Part shown: in pieces, positions 1 through 5,176 of the stretch
How positions within the stretch are numbered: position 1 is the stretch's first letter
Layout: each line of letters opens with the position of its first letter
Assembly (NCBI GenBank): GCA_002413075.1
Contig: DHWG01000088.1
Coordinates: 1-12,577 of the forward strand
DNA length: 12,577 nt
From: Desulfosporosinus sp. UBA5188
GTDB lineage: Bacteria; Bacillota; Desulfitobacteriia; Desulfitobacteriales; Desulfitobacteriaceae
Reading direction: 5' to 3'
Position numbers and translations under genes: made by a program
Notes under the pieces: generated by a model
Database searches by the model: none
Seen by the model: only the letters and a program-made list of their open reading frames with translations
What the model was told of the DNA's origin: nothing

Positions 1-75
1 GCCTGTACACACACACGTAAGGGAAAAAAGTTGCTAAGTCTACAACAAACACGAAGGGATGATAAGAATGGATGA
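1..75 (+). CDS. C-terminal tail of an upstream gene (partial)
   Basis: Frame 1 is open from the window edge to TGA at 73-75, giving 24 codons rich in Lys, Arg and Gln. The other two forward frames close within about 36 bases. The stop overlaps the likely start of the next gene (ATG at 68) by 8 bases, and that gene's ribosome binding site lies inside this frame, as between neighbouring genes elsewhere in the window. The basic tail alone does not reveal a function. In phages with a similar early module a primase or primase-helicase often sits here, but that is only an inference from position. A non-coding edge cannot be excluded. Confidence 0.4.
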   Translation, partial: ACTHTRKGKKLLSLQQTRRDDKNG

Positions 76-298
76 GTGCCAGGAATGGCTGCACAATCTG
101 CTTGTTAAAGATAAATTACTTCTTTGTGATTTTGTGAGAGAAGAGGCCAAAAAGCAAAGGTTTACCAGAGGCCAACTAAAAACAGCGAGGAAAATTTTAG
201 GGGTAAAAACTTTCCACCAATTTGATGAGAGTGGATCTACACAAAATTGGTTTTGGAGCCTACCGGAAAGTGGTGAGTTGAAGTGCAAGAAAAAGTGA
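68..298 (+). CDS. Small winged-helix-like phage protein
   Basis: A 76-residue protein. ATG 68 is preferred over ATG 59 because the AAGGG ribosome binding site at 54-58 is correctly spaced for 68 but would be overlapped by 59. The second half (EEAKKQRFTRGQLKTARK, then LGVKTFHQF and WFWSLP) follows the pattern of the small winged-helix domain found at the C-terminus of some phage and plasmid primase or RepA-like helicases: a helix-turn-helix, an ARK-LGV core and a final strand of the W-x-W-x-LP type. No ATPase domain is attached, so it may be a detached DNA-binding domain acting with the upstream replication protein. Its stop overlaps the nuclease gene by 16 bases. Function is inferred from pattern only. 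Confidence 0.75.
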   Translation: MDECQEWLHNLLVKDKLLLCDFVREEAKKQRFTRGQLKTARKILGVKTFHQFDESGSTQNWFWSLPESGELKCKKK

Positions 299-573
299 TT
301 GAAGCCTATCTGAGAGACAATGTAAAAACTCTCGGAGGGAAAGCTTATAAATTCGTTTCGCCGGGAACGGCAGGAGTGCCAGACAGATTGGTATTACTGC
401 CTAACGGGAAGGCCGTTTTTGTCGAGCTGAAAGCCACGGGCAAAAAAGCGACTGCGCTGCAGGAAGCGCAGCACAGGAAAATACGAAACCTAAACTTTGA
501 GGTTTTTACCATCGATCGGAAAACCGAGGTGGACAAGTTCATCGACCATTGCAGAGAGATGCTGAGCCAGTGA
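283..573 (+). CDS. VRR-NUC domain nuclease
   Basis: A 96-residue protein that is essentially one VRR-NUC domain, a stand-alone PD-(D/E)XK nuclease fold widespread in phage replication modules. The N-terminal helix carries the conserved Glu of VQEKVIEAYLRD. The metal-binding core is visible as GVPDRLVL (Asp) followed about 15 residues later by FVELKA (Glu-x-Lys). A helix with Q-x-x-H (LQEAQHRKI) follows, as is usual for the family. The start is GTG 283, preceded by GGTGA at 272-276. The stop TGA overlaps the helicase start in a GTGA tetranucleotide, implying translational coupling. The family is thought to cut branched or flapped DNA in replication, recombination or repair; a physical partnership with the following helicase is inferred. 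Confidence 0.9.
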   Translation: MQEKVIEAYLRDNVKTLGGKAYKFVSPGTAGVPDRLVLLPNGKAVFVELKATGKKATALQEAQHRKIRNLNFEVFTIDRKTEVDKFIDHCREMLSQ

Positions 574-1952
574 AGTTTATACCACACGCCTATCAATCTT
601 ACTGTATCAACCGATTACTTACTGACGAGGCTTTGGGGCTCTTCCTCGATATGGGATTAGGCAAAACAGTGATCACGCTGACAGCGATCAACGATCTAAA
701 GTTTAACCGGTTCGCAATAAGCAAAGTGCTTGTGATCGCACCGAAGAAAGTGGCCGAAGCAACCTGGGCGAAGGAAGCAGCAAAGTGGGACCACCTACAC
801 ATGCTTCGAGTCGTGCCGGTGCTGGGCACTCTGGCCAAGAGAGTGAGAGCACTTAACACACCAAGTGACATCTACGTGATCAACAGGGAAAACGTACAAT
901 GGTTAGTTGAGTATTACCGAAACGCTTGGCCATTTGACACTGTGATCGTGGACGAGTTCAGCAGCTTTAAGAATCACCAAGCTAAACGATTCAAGTCCCT
1001 GACCTGGGTACGAAAACACATAACGCGTTTCGTCGGGTTAACCGGGACACCAGCGCCAAATGGACTTCTGGATCTTTGGGCGCAAGTGTATCTACTGGAC
1101 GAAGGTAAAAGGCTAGGGAAGAAGATCACACATTTCAGAGAACGATACTTCGAGCCGGATCAGCGCGATCGAGAGAGAGTTTTTACGTACGCACCCAAGC
1201 CGGGATCCGACGAGGTGATCCGGCAGTTGATCGGAGACATATGCGTGAGCATGAAAGCTGAAGATTACTTAGATCTTCCGGATTGCATTTCGGTTACAGT
1301 GCCGGTGCTGCTTGATCCGAAAGCTAAAAAGGCCTACGAAGAGTTGGAAAGAGAAATGATTCTAGAGATCGATGACACAACAATCGATGCCGGTTCTGCT
1401 GCGGTACTGACGAACAAACTACTCCAACTGTGTAATGGAGCAGTGTATGACGCAGAACGCGAGGTTGTCGAGATCCACAAATGTAAGATCGAAGCCTTTA
1501 TGGAGCTTGTCGAGGGATTAAACGGTCAGCCGGCAATGGTATTTTACAGCTTCAAGCATGATCTCATAAGGATCAAGAAGGCATTAGAGTCATCGGGCCT
1601 CAGGGTAAGAGAACTGAAAAGCCCGCAGGATCAGGACGATTGGAATGCAAGAGAAATTGATATACTACTCGCCCATCCAGCGAGTGCGGCTTATGGCCTA
1701 AACCTTCAAGAAGGTGGAAACCACGTTATCTGGTTCGGGCTTAACTGGAGCTTAGAGTTGTACCAGCAGGCGAACAAACGATTGCACCGGCAGGGCCAAA
1801 CGGAAAAGGTGATCTTGCACCATTTGATCGTTGAAGGCGGAGTCGATGAGGATGTTATGTCGGCCCTGCTGGATAAGAGCAGTACGCAGGACAAGCTTAT
1901 GAGCGCACTAAAAGCAAGAATCGAAAAAGTAAAAGGAGGATTTAAATCATGA
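570..1952 (+). CDS. SNF2-type DEAD/DEAH-box helicase
   Basis: A 460-residue superfamily 2 helicase of the phage SNF2-like type. GTG 570 is chosen because it gives the usual N-terminus (MKFIPHAYQ, a Q-motif-like patch) and overlaps the nuclease stop by four bases; an upstream TTG at 549 is less likely. Visible motifs are Walker A DMGLGKT (27-33), motif II VDEFS with D128-E129 (an F and S replace the AH of DEAH), motif III LTGTPAPN (about 157-164) and motif VI QANKRLHRQGQ (400-410), including the arginine finger region. There is no HIRAN, bromo or nuclease extension, so the VRR-NUC next door may supply cleavage. It probably works as a DNA translocase in phage replication or recombination. The gene is unusually rich in GATC and ATC codons. 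Its stop overlaps the dUTPase start as ATGA. Confidence 0.93.
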   Translation: MKFIPHAYQSYCINRLLTDEALGLFLDMGLGKTVITLTAINDLKFNRFAISKVLVIAPKKVAEATWAKEAAKWDHLHMLRVVPVLGTLAKRVRALNTPSDIYVINRENVQWLVEYYRNAWPFDTVIVDEFSSFKNHQAKRFKSLTWVRKHITRFVGLTGTPAPNGLLDLWAQVYLLDEGKRLGKKITHFRERYFEPDQRDRERVFTYAPKPGSDEVIRQLIGDICVSMKAEDYLDLPDCISVTVPVLLDPKAKKAYEELEREMILEIDDTTIDAGSAAVLTNKLLQLCNGAVYDAEREVVEIHKCKIEAFMELVEGLNGQPAMVFYSFKHDLIRIKKALESSGLRVRELKSPQDQDDWNAREIDILLAHPASAAYGLNLQEGGNHVIWFGLNWSLELYQQANKRLHRQGQTEKVILHHLIVEGGVDEDVMSALLDKSSTQDKLMSALKARIEKVKGGFKS

Positions 1953-2389
1953 GAGTAATTGTTAACTATAAACTTGTAAATACATGTCACCCGGTGTTCG
2001 AGCCGACAAGGAAATACCCCGATGACGCTGGGGCAGATCTTCGGGCACGAATTGATCAACCGATTCTTCTCCATCCCGAGAAAACTGTAAAAATCCCCAC
2101 AGGTGTGGCTGTCGAGATACCCGAAGGGTTTGTTGGAGATGTAAGACCCAGAAGTGGAGCAGCCGTCGAAGGGAAATTGACGATCTCGGGCACTATTGAT
2201 GCAAACTACCGAGGCGAGATCCACCTGGTTGTAGTAAACGTGATGGATAAAACCGTAGTAATCGAGCCAATGGAAAGACTGGCGCAATTGGTAATTCTTC
2301 CTTGCCTGACGGCATCATTCAGTAAAGTGGACGAGTTGTCAGAGACGGATCGAGGGATTGACGGATTCGGTAGTACGGGGAGGTTTTAG
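1949..2389 (+). CDS. dut: dUTPase (trimeric type)
   Basis: A 146-residue deoxyuridine triphosphatase that hydrolyses dUTP to dUMP and pyrophosphate, keeping uracil out of phage DNA and feeding dTMP synthesis. All five motifs of the homotrimeric family are present: 1 DAGADLRA (26-33), 2 PRSGAA (67-72, usually PRSGLA), 3 GTIDANYRGEI (81-91) with the catalytic Asp84 and the uracil-stacking Tyr87, 4 ERLAQLVI (109-116), and 5 RGIDGFGSTG (135-144), the glycine-rich arm that closes over the neighbouring subunit. Length is normal. GGAGG at 1935-1939 sits inside the helicase end and the start overlaps the helicase stop (ATGA), so the two are cotranscribed and probably coupled. No extra regulatory insert is seen between the motifs. 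Confidence 0.96.
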   Translation: MRVIVNYKLVNTCHPVFEPTRKYPDDAGADLRARIDQPILLHPEKTVKIPTGVAVEIPEGFVGDVRPRSGAAVEGKLTISGTIDANYRGEIHLVVVNVMDKTVVIEPMERLAQLVILPCLTASFSKVDELSETDRGIDGFGSTGRF

Positions 2390-2395
2390 TGGGGT

Positions 2396-2592
2396 ATGAG
2401 TAAAATATTAGTCGTCAACGGTCAAAATACTACACAGGAGATAACGGTTACACTCGTAAGCGATCCGAAGCAGTAATCATCGAGGACGAAGAAAAGCTTA
2501 AGATTCTCATTGGCTCAGTGTTCTGTAGGTACATGAACGGGGGAGATGGAGCTAAGACGAGTTGTGATATTCGACGTCAAGGAGGTCGTTGA
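2396..2592 (+). pseudogene. Small phage ORF, apparently frameshifted at an A4 run
   Basis: An ATG at 2396 begins a 26-codon reading that ends at 2476. The frame with a protein-like composition is a different one: it runs from just after the TAA at 2401-2403 to TGA 2590-2592 and contains EDEEKLKILI and FCRYMNGGDGAKT. That frame has no ATG, GTG or TTG before 2518; the only upstream choice is ATT at 2407. Adding a single A to the AAAA run at 2402-2405 would join ATG AGT AAA to this frame and give a 65-residue protein. So this is a gene broken by a one-base deletion, a sequencing error, or a gene starting at ATT. The function is unknown. I recall similar small ORFs with a CRYxNGGDGAK-like end near phage late regulators, but that is memory rather than a search. 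Confidence 0.5.
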
Positions 2593-2595
2593 CTG

Positions 2596-2691
2596 ATGCC
2601 CGATAATGTTTGCCCTGATTGTGGCAACGCCATAAGAAATGAGTGTGGTTGTGCGGTCTGCCCAGTTTGTGGCTGGAGCCCGTGCGGATAA
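2596..2691 (+). CDS. 31-residue zinc-ribbon peptide
   Basis: A very short gene with a perfect AAGGAGG at 2579-2585, ten bases before ATG 2596, and a stop one base before the next ribosome binding site. Seven of its 31 residues are Cys, arranged as CPDCG, then CGCAVCPVCGWSPC. Paired CxxC knuckles of this kind bind one zinc. The pattern resembles the C-terminal zinc ribbon of B12-dependent ribonucleotide reductases (CPxCG then CxxCGxSxC), here standing alone. It could be an adaptor for nucleic acid or protein binding; no specific role can be assigned. The ribosome binding site, the tight packing and the Cys pattern are the evidence that it is expressed. Confidence 0.7.
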   Translation: MPDNVCPDCGNAIRNECGCAVCPVCGWSPCG

Positions 2692-2705
2692 GGAGGGGAT
2701 AGAGG

Positions 2706-3077
2706 ATGGATACAACGACGTGGATTGTTTCGATGTGTGATGGTAACGAAGACCTCAAACAACTCCTACTTCGCGCATTGCGGGAGCAAGGCAAAGAACT
2801 TGTAATTGCCATGATGGGTGTCATCCAACGACCAGCATGGGAGGAAGCGTTGGCTAAATTTAAAGAATTTACCATGGATGTATTTGAACCGGAAACAGTA
2901 AGTTTTTTAGAATGGCAACAAGCGTGGCAGCGAAACTGTAACAACTATCGTAAGATTCACCGTTTACCCTTAATCCGTCGGTTAAAATGTCGATGGCGGC
3001 CAAGAGAGAGTCGCCGGGTGTTATATGGGATGAGCGCTGATACTGTGGTGATTGATGAACTCTACGAGTGCGTCTAG
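2706..3077 (+). CDS. Hypothetical protein (123 aa)
   Basis: I do not recognise this protein. ATG 2706 follows GGAGGGG at 2692-2698. The first half is mixed and mostly helical (MDTTTWIVSMCDGNEDLKQ onward). The middle is aromatic and rich in Trp and Glu (FLEWQQAWQR). The region around residues 82-104 is strongly basic (RKIHRLPLIRRLKCRWRPRE), which could bind nucleic acid. The end is acidic. No signal peptide or membrane segment is evident. It sits between the zinc-ribbon peptide and the ArpU/RinA-like regulator on the same strand, so it is probably part of the same late-early transcript. Confidence is in its being a gene, not in any function. Confidence 0.75.
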   Translation: MDTTTWIVSMCDGNEDLKQLLLRALREQGKELVIAMMGVIQRPAWEEALAKFKEFTMDVFEPETVSFLEWQQAWQRNCNNYRKIHRLPLIRRLKCRWRPRESRRVLYGMSADTVVIDELYECV

Positions 3078-3095
3078 GATGGAGGTGGAATTTCA

Positions 3096-3638
3096 ATGGG
3101 TGGTAAAAAATTTGGTGCGTTTAATGTTCAAGAAATAGCTACAGCAGCAGCTATCGAAGCGCTGAAACTCCAAAAAGATGCCGAACGGGATAGCGCAAGG
3201 AAAAACAGATTCCACAACACCGAGCTACTCCTTAAAAAATATCTAAGCCTGGTCAAGCATCTTGAGCTCGCGCAGGATAAAGCTTCGGACGAGGATCTGA
3301 AAGAGTATAATTTCGAAGAATCCGATATGGAGGACGTTATTATCTACGCCATAAGACGTGGACGGATACGAACCCTGATCATGGTCATGCAGGTGGAAAT
3401 ATCCTTAACGGAACTTCGAAAAAAGATGATTGATAGGGGCCAACCTGAGAAGTACCTTGTTATCGACAAGCTTTATCTAGATCCCGTTAAAAGTTTAATG
3501 CCGTGGAGGGAAAGAGTTCAAACCATATCCGATGAACTTCACTGCGGCGAGGCGTCAGTTTACAGGTGGAAAAACGACATGATTGAAGAGCTAAGTGTTA
3601 TGATTTTTGGCGTGGATGGCTTGCGGTTAGCGCTTTAA
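3096..3638 (+). CDS. ArpU/RinA-like late transcription regulator
   Basis: A 180-residue cytoplasmic protein with GGAGGTGG at 3081-3088 before ATG 3096. The N-terminal part is helical and charged. The C-terminal part ends in a sigma-region-4-like helix-turn-helix at about residues 141-163 (QTISDELHCGEASVYRWKN), followed by a short hydrophobic tail. Size, the lone C-terminal HTH and the place at the end of the early genes just before the packaging module match the ArpU and RinA families. RinA activates the terS promoter region in staphylococcal phages. By analogy this protein would activate the late operon, probably through the palindrome and TTGACA repeats that begin 13 bases after its stop. 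Family assignment is by pattern and context, so the exact subfamily is uncertain. Confidence 0.75.
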   Translation: MGGKKFGAFNVQEIATAAAIEALKLQKDAERDSARKNRFHNTELLLKKYLSLVKHLELAQDKASDEDLKEYNFEESDMEDVIIYAIRRGRIRTLIMVMQVEISLTELRKKMIDRGQPEKYLVIDKLYLDPVKSLMPWRERVQTISDELHCGEASVYRWKNDMIEELSVMIFGVDGLRLAL

Positions 3639-3651
3639 CGGGTTTTCAAGG

Positions 3652-3664
3652 GGCTTGACAAGCC
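3652..3664. promoter_or_regulatory. 13-bp palindrome, candidate operator
   Basis: GGCTTGACAAGCC is a perfect inverted repeat of two 6-bp arms around a central A, lying 13 bases after the regulator's stop and 17 bases before the promoter -35 box. It contains TTGACA at 3655-3660. A second TTGACA at 3676-3681 starts 21 bp later, two helical turns away, so a protein could bind both on one DNA face. There is no T-run after it, so it is not a terminator. That the ArpU/RinA-like protein binds here is an inference. Confidence 0.4.
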
Positions 3665-3681
3665 GTGATAATAAGTTGACA

Positions 3682-3710
3682 TTTACAACGTATATTGGCC
3701 GTGTTACAAT
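3682..3710 (+). promoter_or_regulatory. Sigma-A-type promoter, candidate late promoter
   Basis: TTTACA at 3682-3687 is a good -35 box, separated by 17 bp from TACAAT at 3705-3710, which is preceded by TG at 3702-3703 (extended -10). The expected start site is near 3717. A TTGACA at 3676-3681 overlaps the -35 side but is too far (23 bp) from this -10. Transcription would point toward the packaging genes but meets a terminator after about 35 nt. Confidence 0.6.
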
Positions 3711-3745
3711 ACTAACATCAAATTTTATGAACTGAAAATACACAA

Positions 3746-3775
3746 AAAAGGCGCTTCCGAAAGGTGGCGCTTTTT
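3746..3775. terminator. Bidirectional rho-independent terminator
   Basis: A stem runs from A-rich 3746-3758 to 3763-3775 around a GAAA tetraloop (CC-GAAA-GG). It has a GC-rich core (GCGC pairing with GCGC), one U-U mismatch and two wobble pairs. On the plus strand it ends in TTTTTCTT; on the minus strand the complement ends in six T's. It could therefore stop early transcription arriving from the left, the short transcript from the promoter at 3682-3710, and leftward ymaF transcription from the right. Confidence 0.8.
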
Positions 3776-3855
3776 CTTATTGCCGCAAAAAAGAAAGCCA
3801 TCAAAAAGGTAGATATTCCTATAAATTACCGGTAACCTAGATGTAATTAAATAAG

Positions 3856-3874
3856 AGCCGCCCTTCAGACGGCT
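3856..3874 (-). terminator. Hairpin downstream of the ymaF-like gene
   Basis: AGCCG at 3856-3860 and CGGCT at 3870-3874 form a 5-bp GC-rich stem with a 9-base loop, 20 bases past the end of the minus-strand gene. Read leftward it is followed by TCTTATTTAATT, a weak T-rich tract. It may be a weak terminator or 3' stabiliser for the ymaF transcript, backed up by the stronger terminator at 3746-3775. Confidence 0.4.
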
Positions 3875-3894
3875 AGATTATCGAATTAGAATCT

Positions 3895-4254
3895 CTAGGT
3901 CAACGGGCTATCGATTAAGGTACTAAATTGGAACTGATGAAAATGACCGTCATCCAGTGTGGTGTTTCCTAGCGGACGTCCAACAAAGTGAACATGTTTA
4001 CCATTGCCGACAGAGATTGGGAGTCCAGTAATGATTCCTATTTCATGGTGATGGTTTTCGAAAAAATCGGTATTAGTTAATAGTGCATGTCTATGGCCAC
4101 GCGGATCGAGTATAACTTGACTAGTAACTCCAGCAAAACGGTGGTTATGGCGATCATCGCCCTCTTCTGCAAGCATGACGCTTCCTTCAAATTCGTGTAA
4201 ATGGCTCTGTGTGCCCTCTGTTTGTTGATATATTATTTCCTTTTTCTTATTCAT
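3895..4254 (-). CDS. YmaF-family His-rich protein
   Basis: The only minus-strand gene in the window, 119 residues, resembling the Bacillus YmaF family, whose function is unknown. Six HxH pairs are spread along it at about 18/20, 36/38, 54/56, 68/70, 87/89 and 104/106, in contexts such as SHLHEFEG, RHNHRFAGVT, GHRHALL, NHHHEIGIITG, KHVHFVG and GHFHQF. The pairs recur every 14-19 residues, which suggests a repeated beta-strand unit with clustered metal-binding histidines; metal binding is inferred. There is no signal peptide or membrane segment. The ribosome binding site is AGGAAGG (4265-4271, minus strand), ten bases before ATG 4254. Its reverse orientation between early and late operons, with flanking hairpins, is typical of a moron: a host-benefit gene expressed in lysogeny. 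Late transcription would cross it antisense. Confidence 0.8.
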   Translation of the reverse strand: MNKKKEIIYQQTEGTQSHLHEFEGSVMLAEEGDDRHNHRFAGVTSQVILDPRGHRHALLTNTDFFENHHHEIGIITGLPISVGNGKHVHFVGRPLGNTTLDDGHFHQFQFSTLIDSPLT

Positions 4255-4364
4255 TGTTTCAATTCCTTCCTCTCAAACGTTTTGAACTATTTATCTGAAT
4301 TGGTAGCACTGATTATTGTATTGCGTTCCTAGCAATTTCCGATGCTTGTCTAATAAAGTATATG

Positions 4365-4392
4365 ATTATGTCCCGATATTTGTTCCTTTCAA
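4365..4392 (-). promoter_or_regulatory. Candidate promoter of the ymaF-like gene
   Basis: On the minus strand, TTGAAA (complement of 4387-4392) and CATAAT (complement of 4365-4370) are separated by 16 bp. This would give a leader of about 100 nt before the gene. The match is moderate and other weak -10-like hexamers occur in this AT-rich stretch, so it is only a candidate. Confidence 0.3.
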
Positions 4393-4417
4393 CAATATAA
4401 GGCGGTGATTGCAGGTG

Positions 4418-4657
4418 GTGTTAGTAGGAGAGAACCGATCGTGTCAAGAACACAAACCAAAATATGACGGCGCGAAGCCAAACTGCGCCACCTGTAAACG
4501 CTGGGATCCGAACGAGGAGAAGTGCCGAGAAGAGATATGGGTGGGCGCATGGCTAACGGCTGAGCATGAAGACACTCGAGAGATCGAGAACCTCATGCGC
4601 CATGACGGGTACCGTCGTTCCAGTGGTGGGATCAGGCAGACGAGGCGGGGGTCGTGA
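4418..4657 (+). CDS. Small Cys-containing phage protein
   Basis: A 79-residue protein upstream of the HNH gene. GTG 4418 is chosen because AAGGCGGTGAT at 4399-4409 is nearly a full anti-16S match and gives an 8-base spacing; GTG 4415 is possible and TTG 4409 would overlap the ribosome binding site. Cysteines at about C9, C23, C26 and C36 (CATCKRWDPNEEKC) could hold a zinc or cluster. The rest is charged, with a basic Gly- and Arg-rich end (RRSSGGIRQTRRGS). I do not recognise a family. The position, four bases before the HNH start, suggests a role near DNA packaging or late control, but no function can be claimed. Confidence 0.75.
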   Translation: MLVGENRSCQEHKPKYDGAKPNCATCKRWDPNEEKCREEIWVGAWLTAEHEDTREIENLMRHDGYRRSSGGIRQTRRGS

Positions 4658-4661
4658 TAAC

Positions 4662-5030
4662 GTGGCACTCAAGAAGTTCTGTCCACACCGAGGATGCACG
4701 ACACTGGTTGAGTCAGGTCGATGTGAAGTACACACCAAGGATACCTCTCAAATCAATAAAGCGTATGACCAAAGCATTCGGCTTAAGAGAGATAAACAGT
4801 TAACAGAGTTCTATCACAGTGATGAGTGGGAAGCTACAAGGCTGCAGGCCCTAAGACGTGACCACTATCTATGTCAGGAGTGTTTGAGACATGAGAAGAT
4901 CACAGCTGCTGACATGGTGCATCACACAAAGCCAATTAGATTATATTGGCATCGCAGGTTTACGCTGATCTACTTAAAGAGTCTGTGTAACTCCTGTCAC
5001 AGCAAGATAGATCACGAAAAGGAAGTGTAG
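4662..5030 (+). CDS. HNH endonuclease of the packaging module
   Basis: A 122-residue HNH nuclease. GTG 4662 is preferred over an upstream ATG at 4566 because it gives the usual short N-terminus (MALKKFCPHRGC) and lies four bases after the previous stop, whereas the longer form would overlap the neighbour by about 90 bases. An N-terminal zinc site is likely (C7, C12, C21, H24). The nuclease core follows: YHSDEWEATR (51-60), CQEC (71-74), VHHTKPI (86-92) with the catalytic His, and LCNSCHSKI (108-116) giving the Asn, the second CxxC and the last His. Small HNH proteins beside terminase genes are known partners in cos cleavage of HK97-like phages, with the HNH protein enabling specific cutting by TerL. 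That role is inferred here from gene order. Confidence 0.92.
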   Translation: MALKKFCPHRGCTTLVESGRCEVHTKDTSQINKAYDQSIRLKRDKQLTEFYHSDEWEATRLQALRRDHYLCQECLRHEKITAADMVHHTKPIRLYWHRRFTLIYLKSLCNSCHSKIDHEKEV

Positions 5031-5032
5031 AT

Positions 5033-5176
5033 ATGGATTCGATAGAGTTCTTCAAGAAGTTACGCGATGTATCAGGTGATATCGTCGTTGCGATGGAGAG
5101 TGAGGATGCGACAGCATTGGAGTCGTCAATGGGTAGGTTTGTGATCCTCATGATGCAGGCAGACGCGTTGAAGTAA
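5033..5176 (+). CDS. Small hypothetical protein (47 aa)
   Basis: A short ORF with AAAGGAAG at 5018-5025, seven bases before ATG 5033, and only two bases after the HNH stop, so it is probably translated with it. The product is acidic and predicted helical (MDSIEFFKKLRDV, then AMESEDATALESSMGRF), ending in a Met-rich amphipathic stretch (VILMMQADALK). Short helical proteins are common between HNH and small terminase genes in such phages. I cannot assign a function. Confidence 0.65.
   Translation: MDSIEFFKKLRDVSGDIVVAMESEDATALESSMGRFVILMMQADALK

Noticed and set aside
1..20. CA-dinucleotide run near the window start
   Set aside because: It is short and inside an open frame; no repeat function can be supported.
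549..572. Upstream TTG as the helicase start
   Set aside because: The GTG at 570 gives the usual MKFIPH start and a four-base stop/start overlap.
1706..2287. A 193-codon minus-strand open frame across the helicase end and the dUTPase
   Set aside because: Both plus-strand genes here have full motif sets; the reverse frame has odd composition and no suitable ribosome binding site, so it is a shadow.
3676..3681. TTGACA as the -35 box of the junction promoter
   Set aside because: It is 23 bp from TACAAT; TTTACA at 3682 has the right 17-bp spacing.
3826..3835. Perfect palindrome TTACCGGTAA
   Set aside because: It is only 10 bp and single, with no nearby repeat or promoter relation, so chance is plausible.
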